A stretch of 64,000 bases of DNA, taken from assembly GCF_005403045.1 (NCBI RefSeq), contig NZ_BJCL01000001.1:1-64000 (forward strand), read 5' to 3'. This document shows, piece after piece, positions 1-8,407 of this stretch; position 1 is the first letter of the stretch, and each line of letters starts with the position of its first letter. Origin of the DNA: Pseudaquabacterium pictum (GTDB lineage: Bacteria > Pseudomonadota > Gammaproteobacteria > Burkholderiales > Burkholderiaceae_C). The translations under genes and the position numbers were made by a program. The notes beneath the pieces are model-generated. The model ran no database searches and was not told where the DNA came from. It worked only from the letters and a program-made list of their open reading frames with translations.

Positions 1-171
1 CGGCTTGACCTCCTCGATGATCTTCGTCTCGATCGGGGCCTTGATCACCTCGACGATCTTGTGGCCCAACCCGTTGACCAGGGCATAACCCAGGACCACG
101 TGACCCACGACCACCACGATCAGACCGACGGGGTGTTTGCCCGGGTTCCGTTGCTGGGAAGCGTAATCCAC
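1..171 (-). CDS. tonB: Energy transducer TonB, N-terminal part (runs off the window)
   Basis: Only the first 57 codons are present; the gene continues beyond base 1. The product starts VDYASQQRNPGKHPVGLIV, then has one hydrophobic segment (about residues 15-34) followed by a charged stretch ending in EVIKAPIETKIIEEVKP. This is the classic start of a betaproteobacterial TonB: a short cytoplasmic tail, an inner-membrane anchor that binds ExbB/ExbD, and the start of the periplasmic linker. TonB transmits proton-motive force to outer-membrane TonB-dependent receptors. The GTG start is chosen because a good Shine-Dalgarno, GGAGGT, lies just upstream on the minus strand (about 178-185). exbB/exbD and the C-terminal domain would lie outside the window. 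Family assignment rests on the N-terminus only. Confidence 0.85.
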   Translation of the reverse strand, partial: MDYASQQRNPGKHPVGLIVVVVGHVVLGYALVNGLGHKIVEVIKAPIETKIIEEVKP

Positions 172-696
172 TGTGTTGACCTCCAGACGACGCTGTGTGT
201 TGGTGCAGCGCCGCTGTGACTTGTGTTCATGAGGCAGCCTCGTGGGCCGCTGGCCGCCTTGCTTGTTGCGGCGGTCGGGAATATAGCGTGAAACATTACT
301 ACATCCGCTTGGTACAACACCCTAAGCGGGGTGGCGGCCGTCTGCGGTGCGTGCTGGTGCTTCCGCAGGAAGCAAGCCTGATGCCTGGTGTGGCGTCATC
401 CGCGCAGGATGCGAGCGATGCGGTGACCGCCCTGAACCAAAACTACGCGCAACCCATGGCGGAGTCGGTCACCGGGGCCGGCAGTATCATCGATCGGCAC
501 CCTGAGGGCCGAACGGTTCCAGGCCCGCCCACCCAACCTGGTCCCCCAGCATGCGCGGTTTTGCCCTGTTCATCGGCGACCACCTGGCGCGCAGCGTGCG
601 CGGCCGGCCGGGCGCGCCGCCGCGTTGACGACATGGTTTCCGGCGCCCGCATGCGCCCCCACAGTCTGCTTCGTCAACGCCAACAGGAGACCTGTC
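172..696. other. Divergent intergenic region tonB / hpd
   Basis: This 525-base gap separates two divergent genes. The part next to tonB (about 275-325) is clearly less GC-rich than the rest and probably carries the tonB promoter, but I could not find a convincing -35/-10 pair or a clean Fur box. Open frames crossing the gap have no recognisable product and look like GC-driven shadows. A weak Shine-Dalgarno (CAGGAGA, 684-690) precedes the hpd start. Confidence 0.5.
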
Positions 697-1788
697 ATGG
701 CTGATCTGTTCGAGAACCCCATGGGCCTCATGGGGTTCGAATTCGTCGAGTTCGCCTCGCCCACCGCCAACCTGCTGGAGCCGCTGTTCGAGCGCATGGG
801 CTTCAGCCTCGTCGCCCGCCACCGCTCCAAGGATGTGGTGCTGTACCGCCAGGGCGGCATCAACTTCATCGTCAACCGCGAGCCGCGCAGCATCGCGGCC
901 TATTTCGCGGCCGAGCATGGCCCGTCGGCCTGCGGCCTGGCCTTCCGGGTGCGTGATGCCCACCAGGCCTACCGGCGTGCGCTGGAACTGGGTGCCCAGC
1001 CGATCGACATTCCCACCGGGCCGATGGAACTGCGCCTGCCGGCCATCAAGGGCATTGGCGGCGCGCCGCTGTACCTGATCGACCGCTTCGAGGAAGGCCG
1101 CTCGATCTACGACATCGACTTCGACTTCATCGACGGCGTCGACCGCCATCCGGTGGGCCATGGCCTGAAACTGGTGGACCACCTGACGCACAACGTCTAC
1201 AGAGGCCGCATGGCCTACTGGGCCGGTTACTACGAGAAGCTGTTCAACTTCCGCGAGATCCGCTACTTCGACATCCAGGGCGAGTACACCGGCCTGACCA
1301 GCAAGGCGATGACCGCGCCCGACGGCAGGATCCGCATCCCGCTGAACGAGGAATCGTCGCGCGGCGCCGGCCAGATCGAGGAGTTCCTGATGCAGTTCAA
1401 CGGCGAGGGCATCCAGCATGTGGCGCTGCTCACCGACGACCTGCTGGCCACCATCGACAGCCTGCAGCTGGCCGGCGTGCCGTTGATGACCGCGCCCAAT
1501 GCCGCCTACTACGAGATGCTGGAAGAGCGCCTGCCCGGCCACGGCCAACCGGTGGCCGAACTGCAGACCCGCGGCATCCTGATGGACGGCAGCACCGATG
1601 GTGCGGGCAAGGGCGGTCAGCCGCGGCTGCTGCTGCAGATCTTCTCGCAGACGGTGCTGGGCCCCGTGTTCTTCGAGTTCATCCAGCGCAAGGGCGATGA
1701 CGGCTTTGGCGAGGGCAATTTCAAGGCCCTGTTCGAGTCGCTGGAACGCGACCAGATCCGCCGCGGGGCACTGGCTGTCGAGGGTTGA
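697..1788 (+). CDS. hpd: 4-hydroxyphenylpyruvate dioxygenase
   Basis: A 363-residue Fe(II) dioxygenase of the vicinal oxygen chelate superfamily. It converts 4-hydroxyphenylpyruvate to homogentisate with O2 and CO2 release, the second step of tyrosine catabolism. The three iron ligands are visible: His162 in [11 protein letters not shown], His241 in GIQHVAL and Glu327 in FFEFIQRKG. Length and the two-barrel layout (a degenerate N-terminal half and a metal-binding C-terminal half) match the family. The frame is open further upstream to 625, but the ATG at 697 has a Shine-Dalgarno (CAGGAGA) and starts the conserved [20 protein letters not shown]. It is monocistronic, with an intrinsic terminator just downstream. 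The homogentisate dioxygenase gene is not in the window. Confidence 0.96.
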   Translation: MADLFENPMGLMGFEFVEFASPTANLLEPLFERMGFSLVARHRSKDVVLYRQGGINFIVNREPRSIAAYFAAEHGPSACGLAFRVRDAHQAYRRALELGAQPIDIPTGPMELRLPAIKGIGGAPLYLIDRFEEGRSIYDIDFDFIDGVDRHPVGHGLKLVDHLTHNVYRGRMAYWAGYYEKLFNFREIRYFDIQGEYTGLTSKAMTAPDGRIRIPLNEESSRGAGQIEEFLMQFNGEGIQHVALLTDDLLATIDSLQLAGVPLMTAPNAAYYEMLEERLPGHGQPVAELQTRGILMDGSTDGAGKGGQPRLLLQIFSQTVLGPVFFEFIQRKGDDGFGEGNFKALFESLERDQIRRGALAVEG

Positions 1789-1824
1789 CCCGGGGTGGCC
1801 GGCCGGCCACCCACCCAGCGATGC

Positions 1825-1851
1825 AAGGCGGCCAACATGCCGCCTTTTTTT
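1825..1851 (+). terminator. Intrinsic terminator of hpd
   Basis: An 8-bp perfect stem (AAGGCGGC at 1825-1832 and GCCGCCTT at 1839-1846) closes a 6-base loop and runs into seven consecutive T residues (1845-1851). It lies 37 bases after the hpd stop. It insulates the eCIS operon from hpd read-through. Confidence 0.9.
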
Positions 1852-1996
1852 CGCCTGTCGGCCGGCCTTGTACATCCGGTTCATCCCGAGTGTGGACACG
1901 CCTCGTCGGCGCTTCCCCTGGTGCGCGCACCCCGTGCAAGTTAGGGGGTGGCGCATCGCAAATGCCCGATCCCACAATGAATGCACAGGGTCGGGC

Positions 1997-2039
1997 TTGA
2001 CACACCGCGGACCTGCCAATCAATACAGGCTCCCAATCG
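1997..2039 (+). promoter_or_regulatory. Candidate promoter of the eCIS operon
   Basis: A perfect sigma70 -35 hexamer TTGACA (1997-2002) is followed after 17 bases by a weak -10 candidate TCAATA (2020-2025). It lies just before the first eCIS gene and after the hpd terminator. If used, transcription would start near 2032 and leave a leader of only about 8 bases before the ATG at 2040, which also lacks a Shine-Dalgarno. The poor -10 means activator dependence or a different start point is possible. Confidence 0.4.
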
Positions 2040-2627
2040 ATGATCGGCGACGTGCTCAGCCTGCTGCGAGACCAGCTGGACAGCTTTCTGCGCACGGCCG
2101 CGCCTGCCCTGGACGAAGGCGCCGGCGATGCCCGCGTGCAACTGCCCGATGGCGCCAAGGCCGACCCGATCGAGTTCCGCCTCAATGCCATCACGCTGCT
2201 GCTGGTCAACATCGAGCAGGAGACAGGCTTGCGCTCGGCTGACCCGTACCTGCGCATGCCCGGCGATGCCGGCCTGCGCAAGCTGCAGCCCGAGATCCAG
2301 CTCAACCTGAAGCTGCTGGCGGTGGCGCGCTTCAAGGTCTACGAGCAGGGCCTGAACCAGCTCGGCCATGTGATCCGCTTCCTGCAGCAGCACCGGTCGA
2401 TCGAACCGGCCAGCCGGCCGGGCTGGCCGCCCCAGCTGGACCGGCTGGTGCTGGAACTTGTCACCTTGCCGCAGGCCGAGCAGAACGAGATCTGGAGCGC
2501 GCTGCGCGTGAGCTACCAGCCCTCGGCGCTGTTCCGCGTGCGCATGGTGGTCTTCCGCGACACCGACGGCGCAGCCGTGCCGCAGATCGTCCAGAGCCGG
2601 GTGCGGGTCGTGCAGCAGCACACCTGA
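2040..2627 (+). CDS. eCIS cap / tail-terminator protein (DUF4255, Pvc16/Afp16-like)
   Basis: A 195-residue protein with the DUF4255 (Pvc16_N) signature: it begins IGDVLSLLRDQLDSFLR and continues with the LNAITLLLVNIEQE core. In Afp and PVC particles this family caps the distal end of the sheath and tube and fixes particle length. As in many non-PVC eCIS clusters, it is the first gene rather than the last. No Shine-Dalgarno precedes the ATG at 2040; the start is chosen because the family's conserved N-terminus begins there. The sheath gene follows after 51 bases. Domain assignment is confident; the capping role is inferred from Afp16/Pvc16. Confidence 0.88.
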   Translation: MIGDVLSLLRDQLDSFLRTAAPALDEGAGDARVQLPDGAKADPIEFRLNAITLLLVNIEQETGLRSADPYLRMPGDAGLRKLQPEIQLNLKLLAVARFKVYEQGLNQLGHVIRFLQQHRSIEPASRPGWPPQLDRLVLELVTLPQAEQNEIWSALRVSYQPSALFRVRMVVFRDTDGAAVPQIVQSRVRVVQQHT

Positions 2628-2678
2628 GTGCCCCCTGTCTTCCCACAGCCCACGTCAGCCACGAACGGAGTGCATCCC

Positions 2679-4340
2679 ATGCCCGTCTACAAGACCCCCG
2701 GTGTGTATGTCGAAGAGATCTCGACCCTGCCACCGTCCGTGGCCGAGGTGGCCACCGCCGTGCCGGCCTTCGTCGGCTACACCGAGCTGGGCCCGGCCGA
2801 GACGGCCGAGCCCAAGGTCGTGCGGGTGGCCACGCTGCTGGAGTTCACCACCGTGTTCGGCGGGCCGGCCTGGCAGAAGTTCAGCCTCACGCCCGGCAGC
2901 GGCGGCGGGGCGCCGGTGCTGGCCAGTGCCGGGCCTGCCACGGCTTATGCGCTGTACCACGCGGTCAGCCACTACTTCAAGAACGGCGGCGGGCCGTGCT
3001 GGATCGCGTCGGTCGGCAACTACAGGTCCAGCCCCTCCAAGACCCACTTCAGCGCCGGCCTGGCCGCGCTGGAGAAGGAGGACGAGCCCACGCTGCTGGT
3101 GCTGACCGATGCCACCTGCACCCTGGCCGCGGCAGCCTACTACGAGCTGTGCGGTGAGGCCCTGGCGCAGTGCGCCAAGCTGGGCGACCGCTTCACCATC
3201 ATCGACGTGCACGGCGGTGACCCGGCTGCGCTGCGCAACGACAGCAACCTGTCGGCCAAGCTGATGTACGGCGCGGCCTACCACCCCTATCTGCAGACAT
3301 CGCTGCCGGTGGCCTGGCGCGGCGAGGACGTGGACATCAACCGCGCCGGCGGTGCCGCGGTCAATGTCACCGGCACGCTGGGCATCGGCGGCGCCAGCGG
3401 CATCGTCGTGAGCCACACCGGCGTGCCCGCCAGCACGCCGGGCGTGGTCATCACCGCCGGTGCCAAGTCCCGCGCGGCCAGCTTCACCGTCGTCGGCAAC
3501 CTGCTGACGCTGGTCGATGCCAACGGCAAGACCGGCAACGACATCGTCACCGCCTGGACGGCCTTCAAGGCCGCCAACCCCACCGGCGGCTTCGACATCA
3601 CCCGCGCCGGCGAGGGCACCGGCGCCGTGGCCGCCGCGGCCGATGTGCCGCGGGCCGCCATCGTGATGCCGCAGCCGCCCGGCGAAACCCTGGCCAGCGT
3701 GGCACGCAGCGAGACCGGCCTGTACAACGCCGCGCGCAGCCTGCTGGAGGCCCAGCGCGTGGTGCTGCCGCCCAGCGCCGCGGTGGCCGGCATCTATGCC
3801 CGCACCGACCGCGAGCAGGGCGTGTGGAAGGCGCCGGCCAATGCCGGTGTGATGGCGGTGTTCGGCCCGGTCAGCAAGGTCACCGACGATGAGCAGGACC
3901 GGCTGAACGTGGACGCCACCGCCGGCAAGTCGATCAACGCCATCCGCGCCTTCACCGGCAAGGGCACGCTGGTGTGGGGCGCGCGCACCCTGGCTGGCAA
4001 CGACAACGAATGGCGCTACGTCTCGGTGCGCCGGCTGTTCATCACCATCGAGGAATCGGCCCGCAAGGCCACGGCCTTCGCGGTGTTCGAGCCCAACGAC
4101 GCCACCACCTGGCTGAAGGTGAAGGCGATGATCGAGAGCTACCTCTACGGCCTGTGGGAGCGCGGTGCGCTGGCCGGCGCCAAGCCCGAGGCCGCGTACT
4201 TCGTGCGGGTGGGCCTGGGCACCACGATGACCGCACAGGACGTGCTGGAAGGCCGCATGGTGGTGGAGGTGGGCGTGGCTGCGGTGCGTCCGGCCGAATT
4301 CATCATCCTGCGCTTCTCGCACAAGCTGCAGACCGAGTGA
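2679..4340 (+). CDS. eCIS contractile sheath protein
   Basis: A 553-residue tail sheath protein. The N-terminus PVYKTPGVYVEEISTLPPSV is the typical sheath start, and the last ~150 residues (INAIRAFTGKGTLVWGARTL through the ILRFSHKLQTE end) form the conserved sheath C-terminal domain that builds the interlocking handshake between subunits. Contraction of this sheath drives the tube into a target. Between about residues 215 and 325 sits a Gly/Ala/Thr/Val-rich insertion that looks like an all-beta domain and would project outward. The start at 2679 follows a good ribosome site (ACGGAG). Afp and PVC have three sheath paralogues; only this one is seen here, so it probably builds the whole sheath. 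Confidence 0.95.
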   Translation: MPVYKTPGVYVEEISTLPPSVAEVATAVPAFVGYTELGPAETAEPKVVRVATLLEFTTVFGGPAWQKFSLTPGSGGGAPVLASAGPATAYALYHAVSHYFKNGGGPCWIASVGNYRSSPSKTHFSAGLAALEKEDEPTLLVLTDATCTLAAAAYYELCGEALAQCAKLGDRFTIIDVHGGDPAALRNDSNLSAKLMYGAAYHPYLQTSLPVAWRGEDVDINRAGGAAVNVTGTLGIGGASGIVVSHTGVPASTPGVVITAGAKSRAASFTVVGNLLTLVDANGKTGNDIVTAWTAFKAANPTGGFDITRAGEGTGAVAAAADVPRAAIVMPQPPGETLASVARSETGLYNAARSLLEAQRVVLPPSAAVAGIYARTDREQGVWKAPANAGVMAVFGPVSKVTDDEQDRLNVDATAGKSINAIRAFTGKGTLVWGARTLAGNDNEWRYVSVRRLFITIEESARKATAFAVFEPNDATTWLKVKAMIESYLYGLWERGALAGAKPEAAYFVRVGLGTTMTAQDVLEGRMVVEVGVAAVRPAEFIILRFSHKLQTE

Positions 4341-4399
4341 GCGTGGCCCGCCGCCCGTCCACCATCCCCTGACACCGTCACTGCAAGGCGCACACCATC

Positions 4400-4867
4400 A
4401 TGGCAATGACCAAGGACCAGATCAAGGCCGCCTATCCGCTGCCGGTCTACAACTTCCGGGTTGAGATCAACGGCGAGGCGATCGGCTTCAGCGAAGTGTC
4501 GGGGCTGAACATCGCCTACGACACCATCACCCACATCGAGAGCGGCACCCGCGGGCCGGGCCCGCGCATCATGTACATGCCGGGCAAGCCCAAGATCACC
4601 ACGCTGACCCTGAAGAAGGGCGTGGTGGCGGGCGTCAGCATCAAGGTGCTGTACGACTGGATCAACACCGTGGCGCTGAACCGGGTGGAGAAACGCGACA
4701 TCATGATCCGCCTGTGCGACGAGAACGGCGTGGCCGTGATCACCTGGAAGGTGCTCAATGCCTTCCCCACGCAGCTGGACGCGCCCAGCTTCAGCGCCAG
4801 CGCCAACGATGTCGCCATCGAGTCGATGCAACTCACCGCCGACGCGGTGCTGATCGAAGAGAGCTGA
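4400..4867 (+). CDS. eCIS inner tube protein 1 (T4 gp19-like)
   Basis: A 155-residue tail tube protein of the gp19/Hcp-like family. The conserved YPLPVYNFRVEINGEAIGFSE start and the TLKKGVV...LYDWI core are clear. Subunits stack as hexameric rings to form the tube that carries cargo and is expelled on sheath contraction. It lies just after the sheath gene and is the least divergent of three adjacent tube paralogues, so it is the best candidate for the major tube protein (the Pvc1/Afp1 role). It ends with TGA at 4865-4867, 17 bases before the next tube gene. Confidence 0.93.
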   Translation: MAMTKDQIKAAYPLPVYNFRVEINGEAIGFSEVSGLNIAYDTITHIESGTRGPGPRIMYMPGKPKITTLTLKKGVVAGVSIKVLYDWINTVALNRVEKRDIMIRLCDENGVAVITWKVLNAFPTQLDAPSFSASANDVAIESMQLTADAVLIEES

Positions 4868-4884
4868 GCGGTCCGCCGCTGCCC

Positions 4885-5328
4885 ATGGCGCACAGCTTCA
4901 CGGTCCAGGCGGCCAGCTATCCGCTGGCGGCCTACAACTTCCGCGTCACCGTGGGCACGGTGGCCATGGGCTTTGCCGAGGTGACGGGCCTGACGCGCCA
5001 GTTCGAGACGCTGACCTACCGCCATGGCCTGAGCTTTGCCGAAGGCGAGCAGATCGTGCGCTGGCGCATCGACCAGTACAGCGACATGACGCTGCGCCGC
5101 GGCGTGGTGCAGGGCATGCCCGAGCTGCGCGCCTGGCTGGAGAGCGGCGAACAGCGGCCGGTCACCGTCAGCCTGTGCGACGCCGAGGGCACGCCGGTGG
5201 TCAGTTGGCGGGTGCAGAAGGCACTGCCGGTGCAACTGGACGCACCCACGCTGCAGGCCGATGCCGACGGCGCCGCGATCGAAACCCTGGCGCTGAAGGT
5301 GGCCGGCATTTCGGTGGAGACGCATTGA
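4885..5328 (+). CDS. eCIS inner tube protein 2
   Basis: A 147-residue paralogue of the preceding tube protein. It shares SYPLAAYNFRVTVGTVAMGFAEVTGL, then DMTLRRGVVQG and a C-terminal PVQLDAPTL segment corresponding to TQLDAPSF of its neighbour. In Afp and PVC, minor tube paralogues (Afp5/Pvc5) form the first rings on the baseplate hub, so this may be a tube-initiator ring. The start at 4885 is preferred because the conserved N-terminus follows directly. The stop overlaps the next start (TGATG), indicating translational coupling. Confidence 0.9.
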   Translation: MAHSFTVQAASYPLAAYNFRVTVGTVAMGFAEVTGLTRQFETLTYRHGLSFAEGEQIVRWRIDQYSDMTLRRGVVQGMPELRAWLESGEQRPVTVSLCDAEGTPVVSWRVQKALPVQLDAPTLQADADGAAIETLALKVAGISVETH

Positions 5329-5774
5329 TGGCCACGCCCATCCTCGGCATGCGCTTCTCGGTGCTGTTCATGGTGGGCGGCGCCGTGCCCAACCCGATCG
5401 ACCTGCGCTTTGCCAAGGTGTCGGGCCTGGAGATGACGGTGGAGACCGAGACGGTGGTCGAAGGTGGACAGAACCTCTACACCCAGCAGCTGCCGCAGCG
5501 GATCAGCCACGGCAACCTGACGCTGGAGCGCGGCATGGTGGTCGGCTCGCCGCTGAACCTGGAGTTCAACGCCACGTTCAGCGCGTTCAAGTTCGCGCCC
5601 TGCAACGTGCTGGTCAGCCTGCTCGCCGAAGACCGCGCGCCGTTGGCGGCCTGGCTGTTCATGAAGGCCTGGCCGGTGCGCTGGGCCACCTCCGACCTGG
5701 ACGCCGGCCAGCCGGCGCTGGTCATCGACACCATGGAACTGGCCTATGGCCGCATGCAGATCCTGCGGGTCTGA
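5328..5774 (+). CDS. eCIS inner tube protein 3
   Basis: A 148-residue third tube paralogue, more divergent than the other two: GMRFSVLFMVGGAVPNPIDLRFAKVSGLEM replaces the YNFRV...GFSEVSGL start, and HGNLTLERGMVVGSPLN matches the TLKKGVV region. By position next to the DUF5908 and LysM hub genes it is the likeliest adaptor ring between spike hub and tube. It starts in a TGATG overlap with the previous gene. The distribution of roles among the three tube proteins is inferred from gene order. Confidence 0.87.
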   Translation: MATPILGMRFSVLFMVGGAVPNPIDLRFAKVSGLEMTVETETVVEGGQNLYTQQLPQRISHGNLTLERGMVVGSPLNLEFNATFSAFKFAPCNVLVSLLAEDRAPLAAWLFMKAWPVRWATSDLDAGQPALVIDTMELAYGRMQILRV

Positions 5775-5795
5775 GCCAGCCTGGAAGCAGCCGAC

Positions 5796-5987
5796 ATGCC
5801 CATCCAGATCCAAGAGCTGGTGATCCGCGCCACGGTGCAGGACGGGGCCACCATGTCCAGCTCCGGCCCCGGCAGCGACGGCAGCGGCGGTGCGCCGGCG
5901 GCCCTGAGCCAGGCGCAGTACGAGCAGCTGCTGCAGGACTGCGTGCGCCAGGTGCTGCTGGTCCTGGCCCGTGAGCGCGAGCGCTGA
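5796..5987 (+). CDS. Small eCIS protein (DUF5908 / Afp6-like)
   Basis: A 63-residue protein. It begins MPIQIQELVIRATV, the hallmark of the DUF5908 family that sits at position 6 of eCIS operons. It then has a Gly/Ser-rich linker (about residues 21-33) and an amphipathic C-terminal helix (QYEQLLQDCVRQVLLVLARERER). The role of Afp6/Pvc6 in the particle is not well established; the helix suggests a docking or assembly peptide. GGAAG lies 8 bases upstream of the ATG. It is followed after 9 bases by the LysM protein gene. Confidence 0.85.
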   Translation: MPIQIQELVIRATVQDGATMSSSGPGSDGSGGAPAALSQAQYEQLLQDCVRQVLLVLARERER

Positions 5988-5996
5988 GCCACCGCC

Positions 5997-6719
5997 ATGT
6001 CCCTGGTCAACCTGTTCAAGCTGGAGAAGATGCGCATCGAGGGCTACCTCGACGAGCGCCGCCGCCGCCCGACCAGCCCGGCCGAGATCCAGCTGATGTT
6101 CAACCCGGCGAGCTACCAGCGCAGCCATGCCGTGGTCTACAACGACGCCCGGTTGCAGCCGCTCAACACCGAGGGCCGGCCGGCGCGCTATGCACTCACC
6201 GAGCCCGGCACGCTGGCGTTGCAGCTGGTGATCGACGGCACCGGCGTGCACCAGTTCGGCGCCGAGCAGCTGCTGGGCCCGCCCAGCGTGAAGAAGCGGG
6301 TGGCCGAGCTGGAGAAGATGTGCCTGCGCATGAACGGCGACATCCACCAGCCCAACTTCCTGGTGGTGCGCTGGGGCGACTTCAGCTTCCAGGGTCGGCT
6401 GCAGACGCTGGACATCACCTACAAGCTGTTCGATGAATCGGGTGATCCGCTGCGCGCCGAGGTGGATGTCAGCTTCATCGAGGACCGCGCCACCGAGACG
6501 GCTGCCCGCGCCGCGGCCAAGAGCTCGCCCGACCTGACCCATGTGCGCACCGTGCAGGCCGGTGACACGCTGCCGCTGCTGTGCGTGTCGATCTACGGCA
6601 GCGCCCGGCACTACCTGCTGGTGGCCCGCCACAACGGGCTGGATGACTTCCGCCAGCTGCAGCCCGGCCAGCAGATCCAGTTTCCGCCGCTGGACGCGGC
6701 GGGTGGGCTGCCGACATGA
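5997..6719 (+). CDS. eCIS hub/tube-adaptor protein with C-terminal LysM (Pvc7/Afp7-like)
   Basis: A 240-residue protein. The N-terminal ~170 residues (IQLMFNPASYQRSH..., WGDFSFQGRLQTLDITYKLFDESGDPLRAEV) form the conserved CIS tube/hub adaptor domain. Residues about 182-230 are a LysM domain (VRTVQAGDTLPLLCVSIYG...LQPGQQIQFPP). Like T4 gp53 and Pvc7/Afp7, it joins the spike hub to the tube and baseplate; LysM here is usually structural, not peptidoglycan-binding. The stop overlaps the spike gene start (ATGA at 6716). Confidence 0.92.
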   Translation: MSLVNLFKLEKMRIEGYLDERRRRPTSPAEIQLMFNPASYQRSHAVVYNDARLQPLNTEGRPARYALTEPGTLALQLVIDGTGVHQFGAEQLLGPPSVKKRVAELEKMCLRMNGDIHQPNFLVVRWGDFSFQGRLQTLDITYKLFDESGDPLRAEVDVSFIEDRATETAARAAAKSSPDLTHVRTVQAGDTLPLLCVSIYGSARHYLLVARHNGLDDFRQLQPGQQIQFPPLDAAGGLPT

Positions 6720-8347
6720 GCGTCGTCACCGTCACCATCCGCTGCGATGGCAGCACCATTGCGGCGGACATCCCGGTGGTGTCGATCGACGTGCGGCGTG
6801 CGCTGAACCGCGTGCCCAGCGCCAGTGTGCTGCTGCAGGACGGTGACGCGACAAGCGGCCAGTTCGCCATCTGCGACAGCGGCCTGTTCAAGCTGGGAAC
6901 GGAGGTCAGCATCGCGGCCCGCTACGAAGGCGGCGACGGCGACCAGACGCTGTTCAGCGGCCTGGTGGTGCGCCAGGGCATCGAGGCCGGGCGGGGCGGC
7001 GCCTGCCTGCGGGTGGAACTGCGCGACAAGGCCTTCCGCATGACCCGGCCGCGCCGCAGCCAGGTGTTTGCCGATGCCAAGGACAGCGACGTGTTCGCCA
7101 AGCTGGCCAAGGCCGCCGGCCTGACCTGCTCGGCCCAGGCCACGACGGTGACCCATGCCAGCCTGGTGCAGTTCGACTGCAGTGACTGGGACTGGTTGCT
7201 CACCCGGGCCGACGCGGTGGGCATGGTGGTCAGCGTCACCGACGGCGCGCTGCGCATGGCCAAGCCCGAGCTCACCGGCTCTCCGGCGCTGACGGTGACC
7301 TGGGGCCAGGACCTGCTGGACCTGGACCTCGCCTGCGATGCGCTGGGGCAGGATGCGTCGATCGAAGCCTGGAACTGGGACATCGGCACCCAGAAGCTGG
7401 TCAAGTCCTCGGCCAGGAAGCCGCCCGCGTTGAAGCAGGGCAGCGTCAGCAGCGCCAAGGCGGCCGATGCCCTGGGCCTGGGCGCAGCCACCCTGTTGCA
7501 CCGCGCGCCGCTGCTGACCGCCGAGGCCAAGGACTGGGCCGATGCCATCGCCGTTCGCAACCAGCTGGGCCTGCAGCGCGGCCGCCTGCGGGTGCAGGGC
7601 ACCGCCAGAGCCAAGCTGCTGGATGGCGTCAAGATCCAGGGCGTGGGCAAGGCCTTCGAGGGCGAGGTGCTGGTCACCGGCCTGTGCCACCGCATCGCCG
7701 ACGGCGACTGGACGACCGACCTGCAGTTCGGCCTCGATCCCACGCCCCACCACCGCCGGCCCGACATCGCCAGCGCCCCGGCCGCCGGCCTGCTGCCACC
7801 GGCCAGCGGCCTGCAGATCGGCATCGTCGACAGCGTCGCCGACGATCCGCTGAAGGAGCACCGCATCAAGGTGATGGTGCCCAGCCTGGGCGACGGCGTC
7901 ACCGGCCTCTGGGCGCGGGTGGCCGCGCCCGATGCCGGCAAGGAGCGCGGCATCTGCTTCCGCCCCGAGCCGGGTGACGAGGTGGTGCTCGGATTCTTCA
8001 ACGACGACCCGCGCCAGCCGGTGGTGCTGGGCGCGCTGTTCAGCAGCAAGAACACGCCGCCGGCTGCGGTGCTGGACAGCAGCAACAAGAACAACCTGCG
8101 CGGCCTGGTCACGCGCAGCGGCCTGACCCTGGCCATGGACGACGACAAGAAGCAACTGAGCCTGCAGACACCGTCGGGCGCCAAGCTGCTGATGGATGAC
8201 GAGGGCGAGGCCATTGTCATCAGCGACAAGCACGGCAACAAGATCACCCTCGACAAGAACGGCATCGCCATCGAATCGGCCAAGGACCTGCAGGCCAAGG
8301 CCAGCGGCGACGTGGTCGTCAAGGGCAGCAAGATCGACCTGAACTAG
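6716..8347 (+). CDS. eCIS spike protein (VgrG-like, Pvc8/Afp8)
   Basis: A 543-residue protein with a gp27-like hub domain (about 1-355), a gp5 OB-fold domain (about 365-450, IGIVDSVADDPLKEHRIKVMVP...GDEVVLGFFNDDPRQPVVLGALF) and a C-terminal beta-helical needle (about 485-543, GAKLLMDDEGEAIVISDKHGNKITLDKNG...). It trimerises to form the membrane-piercing spike that carries the PAAR-like tip. No enzymatic extension follows the needle, so this is a plain structural spike rather than an evolved VgrG. Translationally coupled to the LysM gene by ATGA. Confidence 0.94.
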   Translation: MSVVTVTIRCDGSTIAADIPVVSIDVRRALNRVPSASVLLQDGDATSGQFAICDSGLFKLGTEVSIAARYEGGDGDQTLFSGLVVRQGIEAGRGGACLRVELRDKAFRMTRPRRSQVFADAKDSDVFAKLAKAAGLTCSAQATTVTHASLVQFDCSDWDWLLTRADAVGMVVSVTDGALRMAKPELTGSPALTVTWGQDLLDLDLACDALGQDASIEAWNWDIGTQKLVKSSARKPPALKQGSVSSAKAADALGLGAATLLHRAPLLTAEAKDWADAIAVRNQLGLQRGRLRVQGTARAKLLDGVKIQGVGKAFEGEVLVTGLCHRIADGDWTTDLQFGLDPTPHHRRPDIASAPAAGLLPPASGLQIGIVDSVADDPLKEHRIKVMVPSLGDGVTGLWARVAAPDAGKERGICFRPEPGDEVVLGFFNDDPRQPVVLGALFSSKNTPPAAVLDSSNKNNLRGLVTRSGLTLAMDDDKKQLSLQTPSGAKLLMDDEGEAIVISDKHGNKITLDKNGIAIESAKDLQAKASGDVVVKGSKIDLN

Positions 8348-8407
8348 CCACCGGCATCCGCCATGACATCCAGCACCTCCCCCACACGGCCCGCCCAGGG
8401 CACCCCC

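Noticed and set aside
625-696. An upstream ATG for hpd at 625
   Set aside because: The extra 24 residues are unlike any dioxygenase N-terminus, and the ATG at 697 has the ribosome site and the conserved start.
2655-4322. A 555-codon open frame antisense to the sheath gene, and similar long antisense frames opposite the Cis12 gene (15602-19471) and recB/recC (27725-35271)
   Set aside because: The products are Gly/Ala/Arg/His/Gln-rich with no domain pattern, and run opposite well-recognised genes. They come from the strong GC third-position bias.
5997-6719. LysM protein as a peptidoglycan hydrolase
   Set aside because: No hydrolase domain; LysM at the C-terminus of the gp53-like hub protein is structural in contractile systems.
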